DNA from: Agrobacterium vitis | Lineage (GTDB): Bacteria; Pseudomonadota; Alphaproteobacteria; Rhizobiales; Rhizobiaceae | Assembly: GCF_013337045.2 (NCBI RefSeq) | Contig: NZ_CP118262.1 | Location: 1-64,000, forward strand | Reading direction: 5' to 3' | DNA length: 64,000 nt | Shown: piece by piece, positions 52,114-61,928 of the stretch | Layout of the letters: each line of letters begins with the position of its first letter | Numbering within the stretch: the first letter of the stretch is position 1 | Notes under the pieces: model-generated | What the model saw: only the letters and a program-made list of their open reading frames with translations | The model's database searches: none | What the model was told of the DNA's origin: nothing | Translations under genes and position numbers: made by a program

Positions 52114-53442
52114 TTATCCCAATCGACCCCAGTCGGGATTCCATTCAACGCCTTCGACAAGCTCGACGAAGACGGGTTCGTTTCTGTCGGCCCTATGAGA
52201 AGCTGCCAGTTTGAAGGCCGCATCCGGCTCCATTTCCTCGCCCGGAAAGATCGTATCGTCCGCAGCTGTATCCGCGACCTTGCGCACATATCCGCGAATC
52301 TGATCGCCGGAGTGATAGAACTTGATCACCAGCGACCCAACAGGCGCGACCTCGGAAGAGTACCGTCGATAGTCAGGACGTTCCGCTGTTGCGCCGGCAT
52401 CACCGGCTCTATACCAATGCGCGAGGTCCTGACCCTCCGGACGACCTTCGTCTTCCCAGATTTGGTATGCCCGCAATCTCCGTGCGTTGTCGTCGATCAC
52501 GGTTCTTGCCTGCTGCTCGACGACCTTCAGGACGACTTTGCCGCGGATGTGCTTTTCCCCAAGGGCAGACTGTGCTTCTGCGGCTTCACGAAGCTCGAAC
52601 GTGCTGGCAACGACGACCTTCACCTTGCCCTGATCGATCAACGCCGCGATCTCCTGCAGTTGGGCGCCATTCGGCTGAGCGGTGTATCGTCCCGCCCGAA
52701 TCTTCAGTTTTTTGGCGCGTGCCTTGTCCGGCTCCTGGAGTGTCGAGATCAGCGCTCCTCCCGGTTTGACGACGCTGAAGCTACGTTCCTGCGTCTCACC
52801 GCCGATCAGGTCGAACACCAGGTCTACGGGCTCGACAAGCTCTTCAAATTTCTCAGTTTTGTAATCGATCACCTGGTCTGCGCCGAGATCGGTCACGAAG
52901 TCCTTGTCAGACGAGGACACGGTCGTTGCCACCCATGCGCCCTTCGTCTTTGCGAACTGAATAGCGAAATGGCCGACACCGCCCGCGCCACCATGAATAA
53001 GGACACGCTGGCCAGATTGAAGCCCGCCATGATCGAACAGGCCTTGCCATGCAGTGATGCCGGCCAATGGTACGGCGGCGGCGCCGATGGTATCGAGCGA
53101 TTGCGGCTTTGCAGCCACTTCGTCAGCCCGTGCCGTTACAAATTCCTCGTAGCCGCCATGTTCTGGTGACAGGAATGCAAAGACCTCGTCGCCGATCCCG
53201 AAGCCGGCGACCTCAGAGCCGGCGGCAGCGATCTCGCCGCTGACATCGCGGCCGAGCACATAGGGAAGATCCTTTTCGGTGACGACAGGATATTTCCCCT
53301 CGCGCATCTTCGCATCGACCGGATTGACGCTTGCAGCAAAGACTTTGATGAGAACTTCATTGGCGGCAGGCGTTGGCCGATCGATTTCCTCGATTGCCAT
53401 GACTTCCGGACCGCCGAAGCGATGGATACGGACAGCTTGCAT
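52114..53442 (-). CDS. Zinc-type alcohol dehydrogenase/quinone oxidoreductase fused to a DUF2934-like tail
   Basis: 442 aa from ATG 53442 (MQAVRIHRFGGPEVMAIEEI). Residues 1 to about 310 are an MDR oxidoreductase with GRDVSGEIAAAGSEV and the NADPH loop VLIHGGAGGVGHFAIQFAKTKGA. Then RRLRAYQIWEDEGRPEGQDLAHWYRAGD matches DUF2934, and a last 75 residues (SLVIKFYHSGDQIRGYVRKVADTAADD...PVFVELVEGVEWNP) are unknown. The family without fusion is about 310 aa. The join is in one open frame. Confidence 0.88.
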   Translation of the reverse strand: MQAVRIHRFGGPEVMAIEEIDRPTPAANEVLIKVFAASVNPVDAKMREGKYPVVTEKDLPYVLGRDVSGEIAAAGSEVAGFGIGDEVFAFLSPEHGGYEEFVTARADEVAAKPQSLDTIGAAAVPLAGITAWQGLFDHGGLQSGQRVLIHGGAGGVGHFAIQFAKTKGAWVATTVSSSDKDFVTDLGADQVIDYKTEKFEELVEPVDLVFDLIGGETQERSFSVVKPGGALISTLQEPDKARAKKLKIRAGRYTAQPNGAQLQEIAALIDQGKVKVVVASTFELREAAEAQSALGEKHIRGKVVLKVVEQQARTVIDDNARRLRAYQIWEDEGRPEGQDLAHWYRAGDAGATAERPDYRRYSSEVAPVGSLVIKFYHSGDQIRGYVRKVADTAADDTIFPGEEMEPDAAFKLAASHRADRNEPVFVELVEGVEWNPDWGRLG

Positions 53443-53557
53443 AATCGGTCTCCTTAAGCTCAAGAGTAAGTTTTGAAACGAACCGCCAGGCAATGCTCAT
53501 TCATCTCCCGGGGGATCGCTTGGCGGTGAGCGGGCTATTGGCTATGCCGCCCGATGA

Positions 53558-53854
53558 TCAGTGTTTCGGCTGCTTGCCGAAATCCTTGCGCAGCTCGTCC
53601 TTGGCCCTTTCGAGCGTTGCCAACCTAGACTTCGACAGCTGCTTGCCGGCGCGATTGATGTAGAAATTCAGCATCGACATGGCGGACTGGAAAGGGCTGG
53701 CCTTGCGGCGGTCGCTCCGTTCAGCCGAGGCCTTCAGCGAGTCGGCGATCTTCTTGGCGCTGCGCTGTTTGAAGACGCCGCCTTTCAGATCCATCGCGTC
53801 GCTGTTGTCAGTGACATCCTGCGACCATTTCTGTGTGGATTTCTTCTTATGCAT
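53558..53854 (-). CDS. DUF3175 protein
   Basis: 98 aa, basic. KWSQDVTDNSDAMDLKGGVFKQRSAKKIADSLKASAERSDRRKASPFQSAMSMLNFYINRAGKQLSKSRLATLERAKDELRKDFG is the full DUF3175 pattern. Function unknown; frequent in rhizobial and burkholderial stress clusters. Good ribosome site (ggaggaa). Confidence 0.88.
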   Translation of the reverse strand: MHKKKSTQKWSQDVTDNSDAMDLKGGVFKQRSAKKIADSLKASAERSDRRKASPFQSAMSMLNFYINRAGKQLSKSRLATLERAKDELRKDFGKQPKH

Positions 53855-53872
53855 GAACGTTCCTCCATAGAA

Positions 53873-53902
53873 GAAACGGCGCCACTGTCGTGACGCCGTT
53901 TC
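53873..53902 (-). terminator. Intrinsic terminator after the 53906-54220 gene
   Basis: Perfect 9-bp stem gaaacggcg / cgccgtttc with a 12-nt loop; on the minus strand it is followed by TTCTTCT. Only 3 bp after the stop codon. Confidence 0.6.
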
Positions 53903-53905
53903 CTA

Positions 53906-54220
53906 TCAATGATGCGCATGCTGCTCGTTGCGCTTGCGCGTGGCTGCAGCTTTCTTAGCGGATGCTGAGCGCTCTTCCTTGGTGCGCGACGCAGCAGCGG
54001 CACCGCCCTTATGTCCGCCCTTTTCGGAGGAAGCATGGTTTTCGGTATGGCCGCGGCCGGAGCCGGACTTCTTGCCACCGCCGCTTTCTTTGTTAACGGT
54101 GGCCCAGGCGCGGCGTTCGGCCTCCTTCTCGGAAACACCACGGACCTCGTAGCCTTCCTCGATATGCTCGGCCTTGCGCTTCTGCTTGTCTGTATATGCG
54201 GATTTGTCACCCTGAGGCAT
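53906..54220 (-). CDS. Small Lys/Ala/Gly-rich protein, often annotated plasmid stabilisation protein
   Basis: 104 aa from ATG 54220 with ggagatg. N-terminus MPQGDKSAYTDKQKRKAEHIEEGYEVRGVSEKEAERRAWATVNKESGGGKKSGSG is a conserved module; the tail (HKGGAAAASRTKEERSASAKKAAATRKRNEQHAHH) is histone-like and basic. Databases often label it plasmid stabilisation protein, but I know of no direct evidence. DNA binding is plausible from charge. Confidence 0.75.
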   Translation of the reverse strand: MPQGDKSAYTDKQKRKAEHIEEGYEVRGVSEKEAERRAWATVNKESGGGKKSGSGRGHTENHASSEKGGHKGGAAAASRTKEERSASAKKAAATRKRNEQHAHH

Positions 54221-54429
54221 GGAACATCTCCTCTTGCTTCGATGAAGCAAAGAAAACGACCTCTCGACCGTCAAAGTTCCTTCCGTCATGCCCGCAGGTC
54301 GGTCTTTTGCGAGAATTGTGGTCTTCCGTGCGCTTCGGTACATGCCACATCGTCAAGGAACAAATTTTATGACCTGTCGTTTGCAGCCAAGACGCTCGTA
54401 CAATGAAGACACGACCTTGGAGCAAATAG

Positions 54430-55599
54430 ATGAAAGCACTGACCTGGCATGGCAAGCATGACATCCGCTGCGAAAGCGTCCCCGACCCCCAAATTGAGTA
54501 CGGTCGCGATGCCATCATCAAGGTCACGGCCTGCGCGATCTGCGGATCGGACCTTCATCTCTACAATGGCGTCATGCCCGACATGCACAGTGGTGACATC
54601 ATGGGTCACGAAACCATGGGCGAAGTGGTCGAAGTCGGCAAGGACAACAAGAAACTGAAGGTTGGTGACCGGGTGGTCGTGCCTTTTACGATCGCCTGTG
54701 GCGAATGCTTTTTCTGCAAACGCGGGTTTTTCTCAGGCTGCGAACGCTCGAACCCAAAACCGGAAAAGGTCACCAAGATGTGGGGCAACTCGCCCGCTGG
54801 CCTGTTCGGTTACACCCATCTGTTGGGCGGGTTCAGCGGCGGCCAGGCCGAATATCTAAGGGTTCCTTACGCCGATGTCGGTCCGATCAAGGTGCCGGAA
54901 GGCCTAAGCGACGAGCAGGTCCTTTTCCTCTCGGACATTTTTCCAACGGGCTATATGGCCGCCGATTTCTGCAATATCCAGCCGGGCGACACGATCGCTA
55001 TCTGGGGCTGTGGCCCCGTTGGCCAGATGGCGATCAAGTCCGCATTCATTCTGGGGGCGGAGCGGGTTATTGCGATCGACACAGTCCGGGAGAGGCTGGC
55101 GCTTGCTGAAAAGTCAGGAGCCATCACCCTCGATTATATGGACAAGGATATTTATGATCGGATCATGGAACTGACCAATGGCCGCGGGGCAGATGGCTGC
55201 ATCGATGCCGTTGGAACCGAATCTGATCCATCCGCAAGCTGGGATGCCCGGATCGACCGCATCAAAGTCGCAACCTTCATGGGCACGGACCGCCCGCACG
55301 TCCTGCGCCAAGCGATCCATTGCTGCCGAAATTTCGGCACAGTCTCGATCGTCGGCGTCTACGGCGGGTTCCTGGACAAGATCCCGATGGGATCGGCGAT
55401 CAATCGCGGCCTGACGTTCAAAATGGCCCAGACACCGGTCCAGCACTATCTGCCGATCCTGATGGAGCGAATTCAGAACGGCGAAATCGACCCCTCATTC
55501 ATCATCACCCATACCGGAAGCCTGGAAGACGGACCGGACCTCTACAAGACCTTCCTCGAAAAGAAGGACGGTTGCGTCAAAGTCGTTCTCAAACCGTAA
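54430..55599 (+). CDS. Zinc-dependent alcohol dehydrogenase (FDH-like, MDR)
   Basis: 389 aa. Catalytic zinc ligands in [13 protein letters not shown] and [12 protein letters not shown], structural zinc site in [16 protein letters not shown], and GxGPVGQ in [31 protein letters not shown] (Asp favours NAD). Resembles the glutathione-independent formaldehyde dehydrogenase-like branch. Start has gagcaaat; a clean open frame. An SDR gene follows after 11 bp. Confidence 0.92.
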   Translation: MKALTWHGKHDIRCESVPDPQIEYGRDAIIKVTACAICGSDLHLYNGVMPDMHSGDIMGHETMGEVVEVGKDNKKLKVGDRVVVPFTIACGECFFCKRGFFSGCERSNPKPEKVTKMWGNSPAGLFGYTHLLGGFSGGQAEYLRVPYADVGPIKVPEGLSDEQVLFLSDIFPTGYMAADFCNIQPGDTIAIWGCGPVGQMAIKSAFILGAERVIAIDTVRERLALAEKSGAITLDYMDKDIYDRIMELTNGRGADGCIDAVGTESDPSASWDARIDRIKVATFMGTDRPHVLRQAIHCCRNFGTVSIVGVYGGFLDKIPMGSAINRGLTFKMAQTPVQHYLPILMERIQNGEIDPSFIITHTGSLEDGPDLYKTFLEKKDGCVKVVLKP

Positions 55600-55610
55600 G
55601 GAGATACAGC

Positions 55611-56408
55611 ATGGCGATTGAAATGGGAAAAGGCCTTGCCGTCGTCACGGGTGCATCGACGGGCATTGGGTACGAACTGGCCAAATGTGCCGCCCAGGAT
55701 GGCTATGATCTGATCATTGCAGCCGATGAGCCCCGCATCAAACAGGCTGCAGCCAGCCTCAGGGAATTCGGCACTTCGGTCGATGCCATCGAGGCCGACC
55801 TGTCAACGGAGGAAGGCGTCGACCACCTTCTCGAAAACATCGAGGCATCTGGCCGCTCCGTTGACCTGCTGATGGCCAACGCCGGCAGGGGGCTTGGTAA
55901 GGGCTTCCTCGATCAGGACTTCGGTGAGGCCCGCAAGGTCGTAGACACAAACATCGTCGGCACCATCTACCTCGTGCAGCAGGTCGGAAATCTGATGCGC
56001 AGTCGCGGCGAGGGCCGGATCCTGCTGACGGGCTCGATTGCCGGCTTCATGCCCGGATCTTATCAAGCCGTCTATAATGGCACCAAGGCCTTCATCAACA
56101 GCTTCTCCTTCGCTTTGCGGGAAGAGCTGAAAGACAGCGGCATTACGGTCAGCTGCCTGATGCCGGGTCCGACGGAGACTGAGTTCTTCCAGCGCGCTGA
56201 CCTGATGGATACGTCCGTCGGGCAGGCAAAGAAGGACGATCCGGCCGACGTCGCACGGGTTGGTTATGATGCGATGATGGATGGCGAAGGCGATGTTGTC
56301 AGCGGCTGGAAAAACAAGCTGCAGGCTGCGGTCGCCAACGTCACGCCGGCGAACATGCTGGCCCATCAACATGCAAAGATGGCCGAGCCGGGCTCCGGCA
56401 ACAACTAA
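55611..56408 (+). CDS. SDR-family oxidoreductase
   Basis: 265 aa from ATG 55611 with aaggag. AVVTGASTGIGYELAKCAAQDGYDLIIAADEP, NAGRG, LTGSIAGFMPGS and YNGTKAFI (YxxxK) give a classical SDR. AADE after strand two suggests NAD. Downstream of, and probably co-transcribed with, the zinc alcohol dehydrogenase; substrate unknown. Confidence 0.92.
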   Translation: MAIEMGKGLAVVTGASTGIGYELAKCAAQDGYDLIIAADEPRIKQAAASLREFGTSVDAIEADLSTEEGVDHLLENIEASGRSVDLLMANAGRGLGKGFLDQDFGEARKVVDTNIVGTIYLVQQVGNLMRSRGEGRILLTGSIAGFMPGSYQAVYNGTKAFINSFSFALREELKDSGITVSCLMPGPTETEFFQRADLMDTSVGQAKKDDPADVARVGYDAMMDGEGDVVSGWKNKLQAAVANVTPANMLAHQHAKMAEPGSGNN

Positions 56409-56551
56409 ATCAGGCGCCGGACCCATGGACCCAACGTCGTTGGACTAGCAGGCACCCGCTGGTGCCCATAGTAACCTTTGAAGGCGAGAGCTTTGCGGTA
56501 GCAGGATTAACCGTTCGATTCTTTTCAAGGCGCACCTTGAATTTAGCCAAC

Positions 56552-57175
56552 TCATTTCTTCGGGAAGGCTTTGGGCTTCGGTTGATACAACCGCCTTTTG
56601 GCATTCGAGCGCAGAGCATTGCGAACATCCTTGTCCACGATCGACAGGTCGAACCATTCCGGATCAAAGCAGCCGCCGCACCACTGAATGGTTTCGGCGT
56701 ATTCAGGATCTTCCCGGTCGGCGATGGTCTCCAGGAACCGCTCATATCCTGAAACCCCGCCAACATCTTCGGGCGGTCGCGCTCTTTCGCCGGCAACGCA
56801 GCTCCCGTGTTTGGGCGTAGAAGAGAGCGACAGGAACTCCTCAACCGAGACGGTGTGCCGCCATCCGTCCCCGAAATCATAATTGTAGCTGAATACGGCA
56901 CCTTGCTCGAAGTCCTGCAAGCGAACCTCGCTCTGCTCGAAGACCCGGGGATCGTCATCGGTCGCATCCTCTGTCAGGATCTCGACTTCCCCGTACCGCA
57001 GGCCACCAATCCGGAACTCATAGAGATGATAGTTCCACCAGTTGAATGCGGCCTGAATTCCGAGATGCAGCTGCTCCAGGTTCCAATGGACTGGCAGGAC
57101 CAGTCGACGCCAGACGTCTGGCTTAATCTCATTGATAGAAACTCTGATCTGCACAGCGTTTGCGGCTTTAAACAT
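56552..57175 (-). CDS. Plasmid pRiA4b ORF-3 family protein
   Basis: 207 aa from ATG 57175 (a TTG at 57190 is possible). VQIRVSINEIKPDVWRRLVLPVHWNLEQLHLGIQAAFNWWNYHLYEFRIGG is the defining pRiA4b ORF-3 fold, with FSYNYDFGDGWRHTVSVEEF and the acidic CVAGERARPPEDVGGVSGYERFLE following. Named from an Agrobacterium rhizogenes plasmid; function unknown. Its 3' third exists as a broken copy at 43668. Confidence 0.92.
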   Translation of the reverse strand: MFKAANAVQIRVSINEIKPDVWRRLVLPVHWNLEQLHLGIQAAFNWWNYHLYEFRIGGLRYGEVEILTEDATDDDPRVFEQSEVRLQDFEQGAVFSYNYDFGDGWRHTVSVEEFLSLSSTPKHGSCVAGERARPPEDVGGVSGYERFLETIADREDPEYAETIQWCGGCFDPEWFDLSIVDKDVRNALRSNAKRRLYQPKPKAFPKK

Positions 57176-57357
57176 TGCCCAAATGAACAAGGTTGGCGGC
57201 GATCGTCAAGATGATTGCTCGCGCCGCATGCCCGGATATTTTGCCGTGCCGCGCGTGCGACTCCCACCAAGACAACAGTCTTTGGCAGCAGTCCGGCAAA
57301 CTTTCGTGTTTGAGATAACGGTATTGAAAGGACCGCCGGCTATCAAGTTCTTAGCTC

Positions 57358-58776
57358 TTGCGTGAGCGATCCCTTATCGATCGGCTTGGTATGCGTTTCG
57401 TTCGTTTTAAACTGGTTGGCCCAACTATTATCGGCGTGGCGGTCCTCATAGTCGGCATGGCCGCCACTTCCTATTTCGGTGTTGCACAGCTAGATGCGGA
57501 AACCCGGCGGCGGCAGGAAATGTTGGTCGAGCGGAACGTCTCCATCTGGATCAGCGAGGTTGAATTTTCGCTGACCGCCTGGACGGTCTGGGACGAAGCG
57601 ATCGCCAACCTCGACAACGAGTTCGATCAAGCATGGACTGATCGTAATATCGGCGCATCCTTGATCGGTACGTCGCGCACGCGCGGCGCAATCGTGCTCG
57701 ACGCCGCTGATAAGATCATCTATTCCAAGACGGATGAGACCGTGCAAGGTCTGCCGTATTTCGTCAGGGGTCCGTCGGCGATCGCGAAGGATGCGGCGGA
57801 ACTGGTGAAAGGCGTTCGCATAAGAGAGCAGGAGCCCAAGCAGGCCGGCATTCCTCACCCGATTGCGGTGAGCCGGATCATGGTTATCGGCGAGGAATCT
57901 GTTCTGCTTTCTGCCAGCCTGTTTCAATCGGACTTCGGAACATCGAAGCGCAAGGGACCGCGTGGACCCATTCTGATCACGGCCATGCCGATCGCCGGCA
58001 CGCTGCAGGGCGTTTTCGGGGAGCGGTTCGATCTGGACGACGCGCGCATCGAGCCTCTGCGCGAGGTTTCGCCCGAACGCGCCAGGGCGGCAATTGCGGT
58101 AGGACCGCAAGGCGAGGTCGAAGTCCTATCCTGGCGTCCGCCAACTCCGGCAACCGATATATTGTGGCAATCGTTTCCCCTGATCGTCACGGTAAGCCTG
58201 GTCCTGATCATAGGATCGTATCTGATGATCAGAACGTCACATTCCGCCGCTCAGTCCCTTCTGGGGCGCGAACGTCAAATGCGCCATGCCGCCACCCACG
58301 ACTTTCTTACAGGTCTTCCAAATCGATTTTTGCTGGATCTGGAGTTTGCTGCTTGCACGAGCGCTGGCGTGACACAGGTCATATGTCTCGATCTGGATGG
58401 CTTCAAAGGGGTAAACGATAGTCATGGTCACGCGGTTGGCGACGAGTTGCTGCAAGTGGTGGCCGAGCGACTCCGATCCGGGACACGCGGTTCGGATCGG
58501 GTTTTCCGTCTTGGTGGCGACGAGTTCGCGATATTCATGCCCGGTATTTCGAGCGAGGAAGCAAGAGAGGCTTGTCAAAGATTGTCGGCCTCGCTGGCAG
58601 CGAAATTTAAGTTGCCGACCTGTGAGGTTTCGATCGGCGCGTCATTTGGCATAAGCCAGGCTGACGGTACTTCCACGAGCTGTGATGCGGCGTTGAAAGC
58701 CGCCGATGCCGCCCTTTATCATGCGAAGTCGGTGAAACGCGGCAGTGTGGTGGTTAACGACGATCTTGTTAGTTAG
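57358..58776 (+). CDS. Membrane diguanylate cyclase with CHASE4-like sensor
   Basis: 472 aa from TTG 57358; ATG 57391 is the alternative. One membrane helix (VGPTIIGVAVLIVGMAATSYFGV), a periplasmic CHASE4-like domain (ISEVEFSLTAWTVWDEAIANLDNEFDQAWTDRNIG), a second helix (FPLIVTVSLVLIIGSYLMI) and a GGDEF domain with HDFLTGLPNRFLLD and RLGGDEFAIFM. Expected to make cyclic di-GMP. No EAL domain. RxxD inhibition site not obvious. Confidence 0.9.
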   Translation: MRERSLIDRLGMRFVRFKLVGPTIIGVAVLIVGMAATSYFGVAQLDAETRRRQEMLVERNVSIWISEVEFSLTAWTVWDEAIANLDNEFDQAWTDRNIGASLIGTSRTRGAIVLDAADKIIYSKTDETVQGLPYFVRGPSAIAKDAAELVKGVRIREQEPKQAGIPHPIAVSRIMVIGEESVLLSASLFQSDFGTSKRKGPRGPILITAMPIAGTLQGVFGERFDLDDARIEPLREVSPERARAAIAVGPQGEVEVLSWRPPTPATDILWQSFPLIVTVSLVLIIGSYLMIRTSHSAAQSLLGRERQMRHAATHDFLTGLPNRFLLDLEFAACTSAGVTQVICLDLDGFKGVNDSHGHAVGDELLQVVAERLRSGTRGSDRVFRLGGDEFAIFMPGISSEEAREACQRLSASLAAKFKLPTCEVSIGASFGISQADGTSTSCDAALKAADAALYHAKSVKRGSVVVNDDLVS

Positions 58777-59051
58777 AGCCGCGCAGGATGACGGTTTTCC
58801 GGGTGGTCTCGCAACCGTGTCGGTGGCTTCAGGAAAACCTGCCTCCGTTTCAATGGCTTCAAATCGTGCCGCTGGTCTATTTGCAGGACTTTCCTTCAGC
58901 CAATGCATGCGACTGATGCGGAAAACTCCGCAACGCATATAATAAGTTTCTGAAAAATAATCCAAATTCCCGGATCATTATGCCATCGAGAGCGTTATCA
59001 AAGTCCTGGCTACGTCTCTGTATACCAGTGAACCACGGTGGAGCTACGGCG

Positions 59052-59414
59052 ATGGGCTACAACGGCATAACGGTTCTGGTTGTGGAGGACGAGGTTCTTA
59101 TCCGGATGGGCATCGTGGAGTCGCTGCAAGAAGAGGGTTTCGAGGTGCTCGAAGCATCGAACGCGGATGACGCCATTGCCGTTCTCAACAGCCATTCAGA
59201 AATTCGTCTGATGTTCACCGATATAAATATGCCGGGTAGCATGGATGGTTTGAAGCTTGCGACTGCGGTTCGCGATCGATGGCCGCCAGTCAAGATCATC
59301 GTTACGTCGGGTCATCTTCACATACGCGAGGATGCTCTTCCGGTCGTGGGGCGATTCTTTAGCAAACCGTACGATTCAACTCTCGTCGTCCGCGCGATAC
59401 GCGATATGCTATAG
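59052..59414 (+). CDS. Single-domain response regulator
   Basis: 120 aa from ATG 59052. VLVVEDEVLIRMGIVESLQEEGFEV (acidic pair), phosphoacceptor Asp in LMFTDINMPGSMDGLKLA, Thr in IIVTSGH and Lys in FFSKPYD. CheY-like, no output domain, of the type commonly linked to HWE kinases in rhizobia. Convergent with the kinase gene that follows. Confidence 0.93.
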   Translation: MGYNGITVLVVEDEVLIRMGIVESLQEEGFEVLEASNADDAIAVLNSHSEIRLMFTDINMPGSMDGLKLATAVRDRWPPVKIIVTSGHLHIREDALPVVGRFFSKPYDSTLVVRAIRDML

Positions 59415-59489
59415 GCAGTGACATCCTTAGACATTTGTCAGCCTCATTGCACGCTATGCCACGAACTCACAGTTTGTGGCATCGTGGTG

Positions 59490-60950
59490 TCAAATTGGGG
59501 ACTGACTGTGGTCATGGTCGCTCCATCCGGTGTCGAGCGGCGCGTTGATCATGCAGCGTACACCGTAAACATCATAGCTAAGGTCTACCTTTCCACCAAG
59601 CTGGCCAGACGACAGCGCTTCGATCAAGCGCGACCCAAACCCCCTTCGGGTCGGCGGAGTGACTTGAGGCCCGCCGCTCTCTTGCCATGACAGATCGAGT
59701 TGAGCGTTGGAAGGTGAAACGTCCCATGACAGTGTCACCTTTCCGGAACTCACTCCCAAGGCGCCATATTTCGCAGCGTTGGTTGCTAGTTCATGCAAGA
59801 TGAGCGCGAGGCCCACCACAGCCTTTGGCGAGACCTCGACATCGGGCCCGCTGATGTTGAACTGCTCGGGTGGATAGGGAGATAACGCTTCCGAAACAGC
59901 GGTACGAAGGCTGGCAGCCTTCCAGCTTCCTCGCGTGAGCAGGTCATGTGCTCTGGCCAGGCTCTGCAACCTGGCGTCGAAGGCTGTCCTCGCGATATCG
60001 ATGTCTTGTGCGCCGGCGAACGTCTGACGGGCGATTGCGGCGACCGTCGCAAGGACGTTCTTGACGCGATGGTTCAACTCCCCAATGAGGAGATGCTGAG
60101 CTCGCTCCGCTTCTTTTCGTGCCGTGATGTCACGAGCAATCTTCGCGGCGCCGATGATCGTGCCATCCGAGCCGTAGATTGGGGAGACAGCCAGCGAAAC
60201 GTCCAGGAGACGTCCACTCTTATGCCGCCGGACGGTCTCATGGGTCTCTACCCGTTCGCCTGCCCTGATGCGGGAGAGGATGTGCTCTTCCTCATCAGGG
60301 AGGCCGTCCGGAACTAGAAGCGTGACGGACCGGCCCACAATCTCGTCGGCCGAAAACCCATACAGTTTTTCGGCTCCGGTGTTCCAGTCTGTAACCGTCA
60401 TGTCGAGGTCGATGCCGAGAATTGCGTCTTCCGAGGAGGAGATGATCGACGCCATTCTTTTGAGCGTTGACTCGTAGCCGACCCGTTCCGTCGTTTCATT
60501 GACGATACAAAGGGCGGCCAACACATGGCCCTGTTCGTCGGAAACGGGTGAATACGAGATGTCGAAGTAAACTGTTTCTGGAGTGCCGCTGCGTTCGATA
60601 TAAAAGGGCCTGTCTTTGGCAACGACCGTCTCGCCGCGGTCGCGAACCCTACGCAGAAGCGGCTCCAGATCGTCCCAAAGTTCGGCCCAGTTTTCTTTCG
60701 CTGGTTTCCCTAAAGCCTTCGGGTGCTTGGCACCGATCGTCGGAGCATATGCATCATTATAAATGGCGGTGAAGTCATGGCCGCAAAACAATACGATCTG
60801 CGCGCCTGAGGGAATTGCCATGTCGACCGCACACTTTAACTGGACCGGCCAGGAGGACATCGGTCCGAGGCTGGTGTTTTCCCAGTCATAGTTGCGAATG
60901 ATGTCAGCCAAGGACCGCTGATCGGAGGTGTCCGGCTTGTGATCGTGCAT
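59490..60950 (-). CDS. HWE-family sensor histidine kinase with PAS domains
   Basis: 486 aa from ATG 60950 with ggagg. Two PAS-like regions (QIVLFCGHDFTAIYNDAYAPTIG... and SEDAILGIDLDMTVTDWNTGAEKLYGFSADEIVG with a PAC), then GELNHRVKNVLATVAAIARQT with the phospho-His, N-box LILHELATNAAKYGALG, the W-x-E of the class (SWQESGG) and G-box GFGSRLIEAL. No membrane helix, so a cytosolic sensor. Probable partner of the nearby response regulator. Confidence 0.93.
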   Translation of the reverse strand: MHDHKPDTSDQRSLADIIRNYDWENTSLGPMSSWPVQLKCAVDMAIPSGAQIVLFCGHDFTAIYNDAYAPTIGAKHPKALGKPAKENWAELWDDLEPLLRRVRDRGETVVAKDRPFYIERSGTPETVYFDISYSPVSDEQGHVLAALCIVNETTERVGYESTLKRMASIISSSEDAILGIDLDMTVTDWNTGAEKLYGFSADEIVGRSVTLLVPDGLPDEEEHILSRIRAGERVETHETVRRHKSGRLLDVSLAVSPIYGSDGTIIGAAKIARDITARKEAERAQHLLIGELNHRVKNVLATVAAIARQTFAGAQDIDIARTAFDARLQSLARAHDLLTRGSWKAASLRTAVSEALSPYPPEQFNISGPDVEVSPKAVVGLALILHELATNAAKYGALGVSSGKVTLSWDVSPSNAQLDLSWQESGGPQVTPPTRRGFGSRLIEALSSGQLGGKVDLSYDVYGVRCMINAPLDTGWSDHDHSQSPI

Positions 60951-61235
60951 TTGAACCTCCTCCCGCCTTGCATTTATTTGAAAGCTTCCTTTTAGAAAGT
61001 CAACGCAAATCACGGCTGAAGCCGTACCGCTTTGAGCATAAAGCTATTTGGTACATGGTGTTAGCGTAACCCCGTGCGGTTGGTGAGGCTCCGCGCGTTC
61101 GAGCCCATTCAAGGTCAATTAAGGTACTGACGGCCTCTATCCAGGTGCTCGTGTTTCGGCGTGACGCCTGGCTGGGATCAGCAGCGTTTCACGTCAACAT
61201 GCACGGTGTCAGCAGGATATAAAGCCAGGCGGAAC

Positions 61236-61688
61236 CTATTCGTTTTTCGGCTTACCGAGTTCCTCGGCAAGACCGATGAGAAGACCGTCGGGTCCGCGAA
61301 TGTAGCAGAGCTTATAGGCGTCCTGATATCGAACGACATCGCCGACGAGCCTTGCGCCGTGCCCGCGCAATCTTTCAACGGTCTCTTCGACGTCATCGAC
61401 TGTGAACATGGCGCGCAGATAACCAAGGGCGTTCACCGGAGCGTTCCGATGATCAGCCACGACTTCCGGCGTGAGGAAGCGCGAAAGTTCAAGCCGGCTA
61501 TGCCCATCCGGTGTGCGCATCATGGCGATTTCGACATGCTGGTCGCCCAGTCCAGTGACACGGCCGGCCCATTCGCCCTCGATCGTCGCGCGGCCCTCAA
61601 GTTCCAAGCCCAGCTCCTGAAAAAAGCCTATCGCCACTCCAAGGTCTTCGACGACGATCCCGATGTTGTCCATCCGCTTGAGCGCCAT
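61236..61688 (-). CDS. VOC-family protein
   Basis: 150 aa: MALKRMDNIGIVVEDLGVAIGFFQELGLELEGRATIEGEW, HVEIAMMRTPDGHSRLELSRFLTP, and YLRAMFTVDDVEETVERLRGHGARLVGDVVRYQDAYKLCYIRGPDGLLIGLAEEL. Full two-module VOC fold with Glu in IGLAEEL as a metal-ligand candidate. Glyoxalase/dioxygenase-like; substrate unknown. Ribosome site ggaggcg. Confidence 0.9.
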   Translation of the reverse strand: MALKRMDNIGIVVEDLGVAIGFFQELGLELEGRATIEGEWAGRVTGLGDQHVEIAMMRTPDGHSRLELSRFLTPEVVADHRNAPVNALGYLRAMFTVDDVEETVERLRGHGARLVGDVVRYQDAYKLCYIRGPDGLLIGLAEELGKPKNE

Positions 61689-61928
61689 ACTTCGCCTCCT
61701 CCGGTTTTCGGTCTCATTTACAGCTAGGACGTTGATGAACCACCAGATCCGACATCGCTATCGAAATCTCTAGGGGACCTGAAAATAGCAGATCGGCGGT
61801 TCATTTCCTTTCAAGGCGATGACATCCTTTCAGCAACGGAAAAGAAAAACTATAAAAGGATTTCCTGTCGAGCCTCGATGCCAATGCCCGACGCGTTCAA
61901 TATGCTTCGGGTAAAGGTCTAGGGCGCT

